Shown here piece after piece: positions 17,767-26,128 of a stretch of 64,000 nt of DNA (positions are counted from its first letter, which is position 1; each line of letters starts with the position of its first letter). The stretch comes from Natronorubrum bangense. Lineage in GTDB: Archaea; Halobacteriota; Halobacteria; Halobacteriales; Natrialbaceae. The DNA is taken from assembly GCF_004799645.1 (NCBI RefSeq), contig NZ_CP031305.1:1612001-1676000 (forward strand). The letters are read 5' to 3'. The translations under genes and the position numbers were made by a program. A model generated the notes under the pieces. The model was not told where the DNA came from. It made no database searches and worked only from the letters and a program-made list of their open reading frames with translations.

Positions 17767-18102
17767 TTATCGCTCGTTTTCGTCGTCCTGATCGTTCCAG
17801 TCGTCGTCGTTGACTCCAGGTCGGTCATCGCCTCGAGACGGCAGCGGGACGTCGTCGGCCCGCGACGGATGGATGTTGAAATTGTTGCCCCGATAGGGGT
17901 CGGTCTCCGGATCGTAGGAGAGTTCGCTGCGCTCGAAGAGGTAGATGAAAAAGCCGAAGATCGGGATACAGAAGGTGATTGCTGTCCACTTTTTCCGTGG
18001 CTCGAGGCCGACTCTGCCGGCGTCGTAGTACGTCACCGCCGTCAGCCCGAGATGCCACGCGAGGGGGATGCCGATGAGGACCACCAGCAGGATCGTGCTC
18101 AT
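17767..18102 (-). CDS. Small membrane protein, hypothetical
   Basis: 111 aa with two membrane helices in the first 55 residues and a long acidic, Asp-rich C-terminal tail. The pattern of two helices with FCIPIFGFFIYLFERS between charged loops is reminiscent of PLDc_N-like membrane anchors. Function unknown. Convergent with the small zinc-finger gene. Confidence 0.7.
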   Translation of the reverse strand: MSTILLVVLIGIPLAWHLGLTAVTYYDAGRVGLEPRKKWTAITFCIPIFGFFIYLFERSELSYDPETDPYRGNNFNIHPSRADDVPLPSRGDDRPGVNDDDWNDQDDENER

Positions 18103-18171
18103 ACTGGTACAGTCGGCCCGAAGCTATCTAAATACCCGGTTACACGAGGTCGCTGGAAACGACGGTTCGAT

Positions 18172-19308
18172 TTAGCTGACGTCGAACTCGATCGCCGCAC
18201 CCTGCCCGAAGCCGACACACAGCGTCGCCAGGCCGCGACCGCCGCCGCGTTTTTGGAGTTCGTGGATCAGCGTTACTGGCAGGCGGGCTCCCGACGCGCC
18301 GAGTGGGTGGCCAAGCGCGATTGCGCCGCCGTTGACGTTGAAGATTTCGGGATCGATTCCGAGTTGATCGCGCGAGTAGACTGCCTGGCTGGCAAAGGCC
18401 TCGTTGAGTTCAACCAGGTCGTAGTCGTCGATCTCACGGCCGTTTCGCTCGAGGAGGCCTTCGGTCGCGGGAACCGGGCCGACACCCATCACGGTCGGGT
18501 CGACGCCAGCGACGTTGTTCATGCCGACCTCGGCGAGGATCTCGAGGTCGTGTTCTTCGGCGAAGGCTTCGCTCGTAATCAGCAGTGCCGACGCGCCGTC
18601 GGAGATCTGAGAGGCGTTGCCTGGCGTGACGGTACCGTCGGATTTGAAGACGGTCGGGAGTTCGCCGAGCTTGTCGGCGGTCGTGCCTGGGCGGATGCCC
18701 TCGTCTTCGGTGACGGTGCCGTCCTCGGTTTCGATCGGCACGATTTCGTCGTCGAAGCGGCCCTGTTCGGTGGCTTCGGTGGCGCGTTGCTGGCTCCGGG
18801 CGGCGTACTCGTCTTGCTGCTCGCGGCTGACGCCGTACTCTTCGGCGACCTTCTCGGCGGTCATCCCCATCTGGAGCTCGCCGATGTTGTAGAGTTCGGC
18901 CATCCGCGGGTGGACACTGCCCATGTTCTCGCCCATCGACACGCGGCTCATGTTCTCGACACCGCCGGCGATGATGGCGTCGCGGTTGCCGGCCGCGATG
19001 GCGTCGGCGGCGGAGATCACGGACTGCATCGAGGAAGCACACCAGCGGTTGATCGTCGTTGCCGGTACGCTCTCGCCCAGCTCGGAGAGCAAGGCGATGA
19101 CGCGAGCTATATTGTTGCCCTGCTCGCTGCGTTGCTGGGCACAGCCCCACATCAGGTCGTCGACCTCCTCACCCGAGAGACCGGTTTCCGCGAGAATTTC
19201 GTCGATCAGTGGCACCGAGAGGTCTTCGCTACGGACGTCGGCGTACACACCGTCTTCTTTTCCCTGAGGAGTCCGGACTGCTTCGACTACGACTGGCGTC
19301 TGTGACAT
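18172..19308 (-). CDS. Thiolase family acyltransferase (acetyl-CoA C-acetyltransferase)
   Basis: 378-aa thiolase. Nucleophilic Cys90 in NRWCASSMQ, catalytic His in GHPLGASGAR and second Cys in CVGFGQG are all present, so it should be active in either beta-oxidation thiolysis or acetoacetyl-CoA formation. Length is near the lower edge for degradative thiolases (about 390). Monocistronic; its neighbour on the other side is divergent. Confidence 0.92.
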   Translation of the reverse strand: MSQTPVVVEAVRTPQGKEDGVYADVRSEDLSVPLIDEILAETGLSGEEVDDLMWGCAQQRSEQGNNIARVIALLSELGESVPATTINRWCASSMQSVISAADAIAAGNRDAIIAGGVENMSRVSMGENMGSVHPRMAELYNIGELQMGMTAEKVAEEYGVSREQQDEYAARSQQRATEATEQGRFDDEIVPIETEDGTVTEDEGIRPGTTADKLGELPTVFKSDGTVTPGNASQISDGASALLITSEAFAEEHDLEILAEVGMNNVAGVDPTVMGVGPVPATEGLLERNGREIDDYDLVELNEAFASQAVYSRDQLGIDPEIFNVNGGAIALGHPLGASGARLPVTLIHELQKRGGGRGLATLCVGFGQGAAIEFDVS

Positions 19309-19462
19309 ATACTACCGCATGTCCCTGACGAACTTAAATCCGGTAGAACTCGCAGACACACACAAGCGGTTTACAATTCATTCCCTCGAGATCACGGATC
19401 GACGGCCGACCAGTCGGTCGAAAACCTTCATAGCCTTACGTTCGACGGTCCAACACGTGCCC

Positions 19463-20107
19463 ATGGACGAGGACGGACTGGACGCTGCCCGATTCGATGC
19501 CGACTCGGACGCTACAGCCGACGCCGAGACGGAGACGAGTACTGAGACTGCAGGCACTGACGAGACAGATGATACAATGCCGGGCGTTCCGGACCCCGAG
19601 CCGGATGCAGACGAGCCGCCCGAGGACGTCCAGAAGTACGCTCGGTTCACAAAGATGGACGGGGCACAGTACGACCGGGTCAACGAGTTCCTTCGCGACC
19701 GGACCTACGTCACCGCCCGCGAGTGGGCAATCGCCCGCCTCTGTTCCGATTTCCGGACCGAAACCGGCGTCGAGATGACCAAAATCGGCGAGAACCTGCC
19801 CGAACTCGTCCCCTTCATGACCGACACCTACACGCCACAGGCGGTCAACCAGGCTCGGTCGTCTTTCGAGGAGAAAGTCCGCAAGGCGGGTGCAACCTTC
19901 CTCTACGGCGCGATGTGTGATTTCTTTACCGCCGAAGAACTCGACGACGTGATGTACGAATCGACCGAAGTCGCCAAGTTCCTCCTCGAGGTCGAAGGCG
20001 TCGACCTCTCGGTCGAAGAGGAACTCGAGGCCGAAGAACGGATCTCGAGCGTGATGCGGGAGGTCCGTGAGGCAAGCGAAGAACTGCGAACCCAAGACGA
20101 AGAGTAG
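19463..20107 (+). CDS. Conserved haloarchaeal protein (DUF5806-like)
   Basis: 214 aa. An acidic, Asp/Glu/Thr-rich low-complexity N-terminus (first ~50 residues) precedes a highly conserved globular core (YARFTKMDGAQYDRVNEFL; REWAIARLCSDFRTETG; PFMTDTYTPQAVNQARSSF) and a charged helical C-terminus. I recognise it as a protein kept across haloarchaea, probably DUF5806, with no known function. The ATG at 19463 was chosen because upstream codons are not conserved in character and would overlap the divergent thiolase promoter. Confidence 0.8.
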   Translation: MDEDGLDAARFDADSDATADAETETSTETAGTDETDDTMPGVPDPEPDADEPPEDVQKYARFTKMDGAQYDRVNEFLRDRTYVTAREWAIARLCSDFRTETGVEMTKIGENLPELVPFMTDTYTPQAVNQARSSFEEKVRKAGATFLYGAMCDFFTAEELDDVMYESTEVAKFLLEVEGVDLSVEEELEAEERISSVMREVREASEELRTQDEE

Positions 20108-20354
20108 CCGGTGACGGGACAGGCAGTACTGTTGTACACAACCCAACGGTCTGCCGACAGCAGTAGACAGCCATTTCAGGTAGCCAACTCGGGTTCAGTA
20201 CGGCGACCCACGCCCACAGTGATTAGCTGCGATGACAGTCACGTGATGCGTACTGTCCCAGCAGCGACAACCGTCCGTAGCGGTCGATGATAGTGTGGTT
20301 ATTTTCAGGTAGCGACTCTGATACTATTACTGGTGCGCGGCTACTCCAGTTCGG

Positions 20355-21380
20355 ATGAATACGACCACTAACTCCCGTGACGGGTGCGGATCGGGCGATT
20401 GCGACCGAACCGACACGAGCGAACCGACGTCCGCTGGCGTAACCAGACGACGAACGCTTCGTCTGGGCGGGCTCGTGGGTGCTGGCAGCCTGCTCGGCGT
20501 TACAGGAACGGCAGTCGACAGTGCGAGCGCGGCGTGTAACCGGCCGGACGAGGTGATCCATCTCGAGTACGACGACTACAACAGCTGGGACGAGGTCTAC
20601 TGGCTGTCGAACGGCGATCCTGACAACCTTTCGTTCGTCTCGAGTCCGACCAACACCGGGGAAACGGCCCTTCAGCTGCGGATTCGTGAAGACGATCACT
20701 GGGGTGCGAGCACGCACTACCAGTTCGACGACGGGCTAGTCGAACTCAACGGCCGCGTCAGTTTTGCGCTCAACTCCAACTGGTCGATGGAGGGGCGACA
20801 GCCGTCGAACTGCCGGCTCTGGAACTGTGCGATCGCACTGGGCGAGGGGAGCGCCGGTGGTGGTGTCCCCGATGGGACCAACGGCTGGAGCAACCGGCTG
20901 TACGTGACCAGTCGAGAGACCGACCCCGAAGGACCGTTTCATCTCCTCTCGAACACCTACCACATGAGCGACGATGATGGCGTCGGCGACCACGATTACC
21001 TCATCGATGGCGAACCGTATGCGCTCGCCACACCCGAGATCGAACCGGGTGTGTGGTACGATTTCGAGTACTACGTCTGCGTGAACACGATGACGGACGG
21101 CGAGGCCAACGACGACGGCATCGTGCGATACTGGCTCGATGGCGAGCCCATCTACGAACGTACGGACGTCCGGTTTACGACCGACCTCGAGGACAACATC
21201 ATCAACACGACCGGCCCCGTCGGACACTACGGCGGCCGATACCAGGCCCCGAAGAACCTCTATGCCTACTACGACGATCACTCGATGGCACTCAACGGGA
21301 CCTTCGAGTCCAGATCGTGCGGTCTGCCAGCAGAACAGTCCATCACTCTCAGCGACCTGCTGGACTGGCTCCGCAAGTAA
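20355..21380 (+). CDS. Tat-exported protein with lectin/polysaccharide-lyase-like fold
   Basis: 341 aa. Twin-arginine signal TRRRTLRLGGLVGAG at about 29-43 with cleavage near the ASA at residues 57-60. The mature part looks all-beta, with W/Y-rich strands and the segments GVWYDFEYYVCVNT and RYWLDGEPIYERTDVRF that are typical of concanavalin-like jelly-roll proteins, including heparin-lyase-like families. Probably binds or cleaves a polysaccharide outside the cell; no catalytic residues can be fixed. Four Cys in the mature part suggest disulfides. Confidence 0.65.
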   Translation: MNTTTNSRDGCGSGDCDRTDTSEPTSAGVTRRRTLRLGGLVGAGSLLGVTGTAVDSASAACNRPDEVIHLEYDDYNSWDEVYWLSNGDPDNLSFVSSPTNTGETALQLRIREDDHWGASTHYQFDDGLVELNGRVSFALNSNWSMEGRQPSNCRLWNCAIALGEGSAGGGVPDGTNGWSNRLYVTSRETDPEGPFHLLSNTYHMSDDDGVGDHDYLIDGEPYALATPEIEPGVWYDFEYYVCVNTMTDGEANDDGIVRYWLDGEPIYERTDVRFTTDLEDNIINTTGPVGHYGGRYQAPKNLYAYYDDHSMALNGTFESRSCGLPAEQSITLSDLLDWLRK

Positions 21381-21416
21381 CACCTCGTCGGCGAGTCACG
21401 GGCGGCCGACGGCGCG

Positions 21417-21932
21417 CTACTGCTCGCCCCAGCCTCGAACGTCCGCTTCCTCGAGGAACAGCGAGGGATCTTCGTGTGAGAAACTGACCCAGCGCTCGGT
21501 TTCGGCGTCAGGCGTGGTCGTCGTGACGTGAACGAGCAGTTCTTCTGCTGCCAGGGCGTTCTCGAAGACGGATCGAGAGTCGTCGAGATTGTAGGTCAGC
21601 GGGACGAAAATCGCGATTTCGCTCGTTTCGTCGCGCTCGACGACGAGGGCGATCCGATCGTGGTCGTCGCGTTCCGGTGGCCGGTAGTAGACGTCGGCAG
21701 CGGTGATGGTAACGTCAACGTCCTCGATGAGGGTCTCGAGAAGGTCGTACTCCTCGCTCGAAACCTGAACGTCAAATCCGGTTCGTGCTCCGCGTTCGAC
21801 CGGCGAGACGTCCACTGGTTCGAGGACGATTGCATCCCAGTCGTTCTCCCGATACTCCTCGGCGATGTTCGCCGCGTCCTCGAGGAGTTCCGTCCAGCGT
21901 GGCCTTGCCGTGTCGGGCCGTTCGTCGGTCAT
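21417..21932 (-). CDS. Conserved haloarchaeal hypothetical protein (DUF7529-like)
   Basis: 171 aa, acidic, soluble, alpha/beta composition with no signal peptide or membrane segment. Segments WTELLEDAANIAEEYRENDW and FVPLTYNLDDSRSVFENAL look conserved, and I believe it belongs to the haloarchaeal DUF7529 group. Function unknown. Convergent with the Tat-exported protein gene. Confidence 0.65.
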   Translation of the reverse strand: MTDERPDTARPRWTELLEDAANIAEEYRENDWDAIVLEPVDVSPVERGARTGFDVQVSSEEYDLLETLIEDVDVTITAADVYYRPPERDDHDRIALVVERDETSEIAIFVPLTYNLDDSRSVFENALAAEELLVHVTTTTPDAETERWVSFSHEDPSLFLEEADVRGWGEQ

Positions 21933-22013
21933 CGCGCTCCCTCCGCGGTCGATCGCACTCGAGCGTGCATACGTGAGTTCGAGGACACCGAGCGGAAAAA
22001 CGTTACCTCCTGT

Positions 22014-22727
22014 TCACCCGCCGCTGAGAGACTCGACCGTCAGGGCTTGTGTGTCGTCACCGATGAGGGCGTCCTCGAGTGCCCTGCGAACGACGGCGGG
22101 ATCGGCGGGACCGTCGCCGGCTGCAATGGTCCCAACCGACTCGGGATCGAACGCGACGTCGAGGCGGTCATACACGTCTCCGAGGACGGCCGCGAGCAGC
22201 TCGCGGTTATCGACGAGGACGATACCGGCGACGATTGCGGCGTCCTGTCTAACTCGCTGGGCGATACCAGCGACCTTCTGTTGTCGGCCACTCGCAGTCA
22301 GCTGTGACACCGAATGCGTTCCGGGACAGAACGAATCTGTCGGCTCACCGCGGACGAGTTCGATGTCGCCCTCGAGTGATCGAAGTGCCTTCTCGACAGC
22401 GTCCGTAGTCCGCTCGTACCGTGCAGTCGTCCCACGGCGGAAATCCGCAGCCGGCTCAGCGCGGGCAAAGGCGATCGTCGTCTCGCCGTCGTAGGCGACC
22501 GCTCGCCCGCCGACGTCGCGCTCGATGGGTGGAAAGCCATGTTCACGGGCGAGTTCACGGGCCGACTCGTAGCCTTTGAGTCTGCAATCCCGCCGCCCAA
22601 AGGCGACCTGCTGGTGGGGCGTCCAGACACGCACTGCTGGTTCGCCCTCGGCGGCCGTCGAGAGCAGTCCGCGACTCACATCGCGGTCGGCTTCGATCGT
22701 CGCCTTTCGGCCACGAATCACTCGCAT
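22014..22727 (-). CDS. Lipoate--protein ligase A family protein
   Basis: 237 aa, biotin/lipoate A/B ligase fold. The substrate-binding stretch RDVGGRAVAYDGET (family RRxxGGxxVxHD), the GEPTDSFCPGTHSV segment and KVAGIAQRVRQDAAIVAG, which contains the catalytic Lys of the K-[IVL]-x-G-x-A-Q motif, are all visible. It would attach lipoate or octanoate to 2-oxoacid dehydrogenase or glycine-cleavage H protein. Lipoylated partners are not in this window. Confidence 0.85.
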   Translation of the reverse strand: MRVIRGRKATIEADRDVSRGLLSTAAEGEPAVRVWTPHQQVAFGRRDCRLKGYESARELAREHGFPPIERDVGGRAVAYDGETTIAFARAEPAADFRRGTTARYERTTDAVEKALRSLEGDIELVRGEPTDSFCPGTHSVSQLTASGRQQKVAGIAQRVRQDAAIVAGIVLVDNRELLAAVLGDVYDRLDVAFDPESVGTIAAGDGPADPAVVRRALEDALIGDDTQALTVESLSGG

Positions 22728-22789
22728 AGGCCCCTCTTTGCACCCGATGGACCTAAACGCTCCCGCTGCCCAGACGAAGCTGACAACGA

Positions 22790-23659
22790 ATGGCCGTCAT
22801 GCTCCCCGAGGCGCTGCTTGCGCGGTACAAGCGCTTCTCGCTCTACAACTCGCCATACCCCGCCCACGATGAGGGGTGTGCGATCGACCTCTACCCCGGC
22901 ACGCTCCGGGACGGCCGGACGACGGCTGCGCCCAGCCCCGTCTCGGGGACCGTCCGCGAGACCAGAGCCGTTCGCGCGCCATCGAAACCCTACGCGCCCG
23001 AGCACGATTATCTTATCCTGCTCGAGTGTGACGGCCCGACCGAACTCGAGGGGCTGATTGCCCGAATCCTTCACGTCGACCCCACTGTCGAGGCCGGCCA
23101 GCACGTCGAACAGGGTGCGTCGCTTGGCACACTCGTTCGGGCTGGCTTTTTCGCCCCCTGGGTCGACAACCACCTCCACGTCGGCGTTCGCAGGCCCGAC
23201 CAGAACCTTCACCGCGCGTCGGGGTCGCTCCCGCTCGAGGTAGGTGTCGACGTTCGCCCGCTTGCGTGGGATGGAACTGGAACGGTCGTCGCGACTGGCG
23301 AAACCTACGCCGTCCTCGATGCGCCGACACATCCCGCGCCGGGCGAGACGTTCGCCGGCGTTCGGGCCGACAATGGTGGCGTTCTCGACGGTGGGCTGCC
23401 CCACTACGACGGCGGCGGCGTCCACGGTGCCACTCAGGACGGTATCGTCTCGTTGAACGGCGAGCGACTCGGCGTCGCCGACGGCCGCACGATCACGTGG
23501 GACGACATCGTGGTCACGGCCAACGGTGAGGCGATCACCGGCTTGTCGCTGTTCTGTGCTCGAGACGCCGACTTCGGGGCGAAGCTGATTTGTCCGGATC
23601 GATCGTTCGACCTCGGGGAGCGCGTTCGAGTGCGGATCCGTCCGACTGACAGCCGTTGA
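22790..23659 (+). CDS. Conserved haloarchaeal protein, weak resemblance to M23/LytM beta domain
   Basis: 289 aa, mostly beta. The first 140 residues resemble a biotinyl/LytM-type beta sandwich (SPVSGTVRETR, HVDPTVEAGQHVEQGASLG, then HLHVGV). The HxH of M23 metallopeptidases is present, but the expected upstream HxxxD is replaced by GCAID, so a zinc site is probably incomplete. The C-terminal half is unassigned. Archaea lack peptidoglycan, so any hydrolase role would be different. An alternative start is the ATG at 22799. Divergent from the lipoate ligase gene. Confidence 0.65.
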   Translation: MAVMLPEALLARYKRFSLYNSPYPAHDEGCAIDLYPGTLRDGRTTAAPSPVSGTVRETRAVRAPSKPYAPEHDYLILLECDGPTELEGLIARILHVDPTVEAGQHVEQGASLGTLVRAGFFAPWVDNHLHVGVRRPDQNLHRASGSLPLEVGVDVRPLAWDGTGTVVATGETYAVLDAPTHPAPGETFAGVRADNGGVLDGGLPHYDGGGVHGATQDGIVSLNGERLGVADGRTITWDDIVVTANGEAITGLSLFCARDADFGAKLICPDRSFDLGERVRVRIRPTDSR

Positions 23660-23677
23660 GCCGTTCCGATCTACTCG

Positions 23678-23782
23678 TTAGTCGTTCTGCAACGTCTCCT
23701 CCTCGACGATTCGACCCCAGAACAGCGGCGTCTCGGTCGACCGATCGCGGATGTAGAAGACGAAGAGTCGGTCGACGACCAT
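23678..23782 (-). CDS. Possible 34-aa small protein
   Basis: A 34-codon frame starting 22 bases after the stop of the DUF4385 gene on the same strand. The sequence is protein-like (VVDRLFVFYIRD, then ETPLFWGRIVEEE), alternating hydrophobic and charged residues. It may be a small translated gene, or a fragment of a lost downstream gene. Weak evidence. Confidence 0.35.
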   Translation of the reverse strand: MVVDRLFVFYIRDRSTETPLFWGRIVEEETLQND

Positions 23783-23806
23783 TTGAGCTTGCCGCGAACG
23801 AGTAGC

Positions 23807-24265
23807 TCACTCATGGCGATCGCGGTGGCGCGCTTTCGCCTGCTGGTAGGCGTCGTCTTCGCGGACACGCTCCCAGTAAGCTTCGAAGCCGAGCGCCGCC
23901 GCCCGTTTATCCTCGTCGGCCCACTGCTGCGGTTCGCGCTCAGACCCGTTTTCCCGGTATTTCCGCCCGCCGGGATACTTCGCGTAGCGCATCGCCCGTG
24001 TGTACCCCATCTGGAGGTACTTCCGGGCCATGTCCATCCCTGGAAAGTCCCCCTCCTCGCGGTAGTGTTCGTACTGTTCGTAGATCGCTTCGGCCGACTC
24101 ACGGGCCGCCTCCTCGTCTTTGTACGACCACAGCGGGAGCAGTTCGCCCTTGTACGGTTCGACCTTGAAGACGCCCTCCTCGCCGCGACCGATCCCGTAC
24201 CGCTCCGGTCGATCGCGAAAGTCGACATCGTACTCGGGGCCGTCTGAGTCGGACGGGACATCCAT
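23807..24265 (-). CDS. DUF4385 family protein
   Basis: 152 aa, highly charged and aromatic, with the recognisable family pattern RYGIGRGEEGVFKVEPYKG, WSYKDEEAARESAEAIY and MDMARKYLQMGYTRAMRY. The family occurs in bacteria, phages and haloarchaea with no known function. The ATG at 24265 was preferred to a TTG at 24379, which would overlap the divergent thioesterase gene. Confidence 0.85.
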   Translation of the reverse strand: MDVPSDSDGPEYDVDFRDRPERYGIGRGEEGVFKVEPYKGELLPLWSYKDEEAARESAEAIYEQYEHYREEGDFPGMDMARKYLQMGYTRAMRYAKYPGGRKYRENGSEREPQQWADEDKRAAALGFEAYWERVREDDAYQQAKARHRDRHE

Positions 24266-24357
24266 ACCAGCCCTACGGTCGGAAATCAAATCAACCCTCG
24301 ACAACGTGACAATCGAGAAACGTAGCCGTAAAGAGCGTCGATAGCAGACCACAGGGC

Positions 24358-24843
24358 ATGACCGACGACACGCAGCCAACTCCCGAGGAGTTCGCTGATC
24401 TCGAGAGCCTGCTGCAGTACTTTATCGAGGAGAATCAGGAGTTCCTCTCGTGGATCGGCACGACCGTCGAACACATCGGCGAGGGGACGATGACGCTGTC
24501 GGTGCCCTACGACGAGAAACTGAGCAACAAGCGACCGACCCCGTCGGGTGACGGGCGGGCGGATCTCCACGGTGGGATCGCCGCGACGCTGATCGATACG
24601 GCCGGTGGCCTCGCCCTGCGGACGGCGATGGACAACCCCTTCGATGCACGAATCGCGACGATCAACCTGAACGTCAACTACCTCCGCCCCGCGGTCGGCG
24701 ACCTCGTGGCGACGGCGAACGTGGTCCGCGTCGGCGGCAGCGTCGGCGTCAGCGAGATTATGGTCGAGAGCACCACGCCCGACGGCGAGACACGTGAAGT
24801 TGCGACTGGGCAGGGTGCGTTTCGCATTTTCCGGCCAGAGTAA
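24358..24843 (+). CDS. PaaI-type hotdog thioesterase
   Basis: 161-aa hotdog-fold acyl-CoA thioesterase. The core DLHGGIAATLIDTAGGLA carries the HGG motif with the nearby catalytic acidic residue, followed by NLNVNYLRPAVGDLVATANV. It hydrolyses an acyl- or aryl-acyl-CoA; which one is not visible. Divergent from DUF4385 with about 90 bases between. Confidence 0.9.
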   Translation: MTDDTQPTPEEFADLESLLQYFIEENQEFLSWIGTTVEHIGEGTMTLSVPYDEKLSNKRPTPSGDGRADLHGGIAATLIDTAGGLALRTAMDNPFDARIATINLNVNYLRPAVGDLVATANVVRVGGSVGVSEIMVESTTPDGETREVATGQGAFRIFRPE

Positions 24844-24867
24844 GGCGCGCCCTCGCCTCGAGAGGGC

Positions 24868-25047
24868 TTAGCCGTCCGTTTGGGAGCCGTCGTCGGTGTG
24901 GGTGGCCGGTTGATCGGACTCACTCGAGCGATGCTGGCTTCGGTGTGTAAGCCAGAGCCGTCCGTGGAGATAACAGCCGATCGCGGCGACGACGACGAAG
25001 TAGAGATAGATCGCGGCTTCGATGGGAGCTGGAACCGACTCGAGCAT
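24868..25047 (-). CDS. Small single-span membrane protein (59 aa)
   Basis: Starts MLESVPAPIEAAIYLYFVVV. One clear membrane helix (about residues 10-27) is followed by a basic stretch (GRLWLTHRSQHR) and a polar Ser/Thr/Asp tail. Stop TAA at 24868-24870. Size and layout are those of the many haloarchaeal membrane microproteins. Function unknown. Confidence 0.6.
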   Translation of the reverse strand: MLESVPAPIEAAIYLYFVVVAAIGCYLHGRLWLTHRSQHRSSESDQPATHTDDGSQTDG

Positions 25048-25103
25048 TGGGCTCGGGTTCGAGTGCCCGCAGTATACGACTCCGCCTGCAGTGAGACACG
25101 CTT

Positions 25104-25265
25104 TTAGGCGGTTGTCAGCATCCAGTAGCGCACGCCGAGATACAGCATGACGATCCCGAACGTGACGGCAAACAGCGGCGAGCCGTCCATGGCTGCATAC
25201 ACCAATGCGATCGCGTTCAGTCCGATTCCGAGGAGATACATCGACCGCAGTCGGCGACTACTCAT
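25104..25265 (-). CDS. Small two-span membrane protein (53 aa)
   Basis: Starts MSSRRLRSMYLLGIG. A basic N-terminus, then two membrane helices (LLGIGLNAIALVYAAM and LFAVTFGIVMLYLGVRYW) joined by a short turn. Same strand as the 59-aa membrane protein, 56 bases upstream of it, so the two may share a transcript. Function unknown. Confidence 0.65.
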   Translation of the reverse strand: MSSRRLRSMYLLGIGLNAIALVYAAMDGSPLFAVTFGIVMLYLGVRYWMLTTA

Positions 25266-25414
25266 GCTGGCCACCTGCGCTCTCGGTGCTGTTGGACGGA
25301 TACACGGTGGTTCGCGCAAGGAGGTTGCCGTTTGCCGGTCGCTCGAGGGGTGTCGTCTGTGCGGTCCGATGGGTGCTCATACCACCTCCTTGGTACGGCG
25401 CGTTGAAAACGCTC

Positions 25415-25996
25415 TCACTTCGCGCCGTCGAACTCGAGGTCGTCGCTCGTGACGACCTCGCCGAACAGCCAGTCGGCGTGCTCGAGGGCGTACTCGTGGT
25501 GGTCGTCCTCGATCGCGCCGATGCAGTCGTCGACCATGAGCGGCCGGAAGTCTCGCAGGCCAGCGCTGCCGCCGGTGTGGAGCACACAGACGTTGGCGAG
25601 GGTGCCACAGATCACGAGGTCGTCGATCCCGCGGGCGTTGAGCCACCCCTCGAGTTCCGTGTTGTAGAAGGCGTCGTAGGTGTGCTTTTCGACGACGAGA
25701 TCGGCCGCATCAGCCGGGAGTTCGTCGACGATTTCTGCCTCCCAGGAGCCCTCGAGGACGTGTTCGCCCCACTGCTCGAACTCGTCGTAGTAGTGGGCAT
25801 CGTCGAACTGCTCGGGCGGGTGGACGTCCTGCGTGTAGACCAGCCACGCGCCGGCGTCGCGGGCGTGCTCGATGAGGTCGGCGATCGGCTCGATAACTGC
25901 CTCGCTCCCCGGCGCGTACAGCGAGCCGTCGGGGTGACAGAAGCCGTTTTGCATATCGACGACTACGACCGCCGTGTGTGCTGGCTCGAGGTGCAT
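25415..25996 (-). CDS. Cysteine hydrolase, nicotinamidase/isochorismatase family
   Basis: 193-aa hydrolase with the family triad Asp14 (VVVVDMQNGF), Lys104 (VVEKHTYDAF) and Cys137 (GTLANVCVLHT), and metal-site residues DVHPPEQF in the expected place. Nicotinamidase activity (nicotinamide to nicotinate for NAD salvage) is likely because the nicotinate phosphoribosyltransferase gene lies 3.3 kb away; isochorismatase or ureidoacrylate hydrolase remain possible. Confidence 0.87.
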   Translation of the reverse strand: MHLEPAHTAVVVVDMQNGFCHPDGSLYAPGSEAVIEPIADLIEHARDAGAWLVYTQDVHPPEQFDDAHYYDEFEQWGEHVLEGSWEAEIVDELPADAADLVVEKHTYDAFYNTELEGWLNARGIDDLVICGTLANVCVLHTGGSAGLRDFRPLMVDDCIGAIEDDHHEYALEHADWLFGEVVTSDDLEFDGAK

Positions 25997-26128
25997 CTGT
26001 ACGGGATTCTACGAGGCGATTCGTAAAAACATTCGCGACGGTTCGACCCAACCCCTGCTGACAGCGTCTGTCGCCGTCGACCAGCGATCTTTTGACGCTC
26101 GCCTTCGTACGATTCCCATCCTCTCGAA

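Noticed and set aside
17869..19305. 478-codon plus-strand open frame
   Set aside because: Antisense to a complete thiolase with all catalytic residues; long frames opposite GC-rich haloarchaeal genes are common and this one has no recognisable domain.
21528..22307. 259-codon plus-strand frame
   Set aside because: Opposes both the DUF7529-like and the lipoate ligase genes; no domain.
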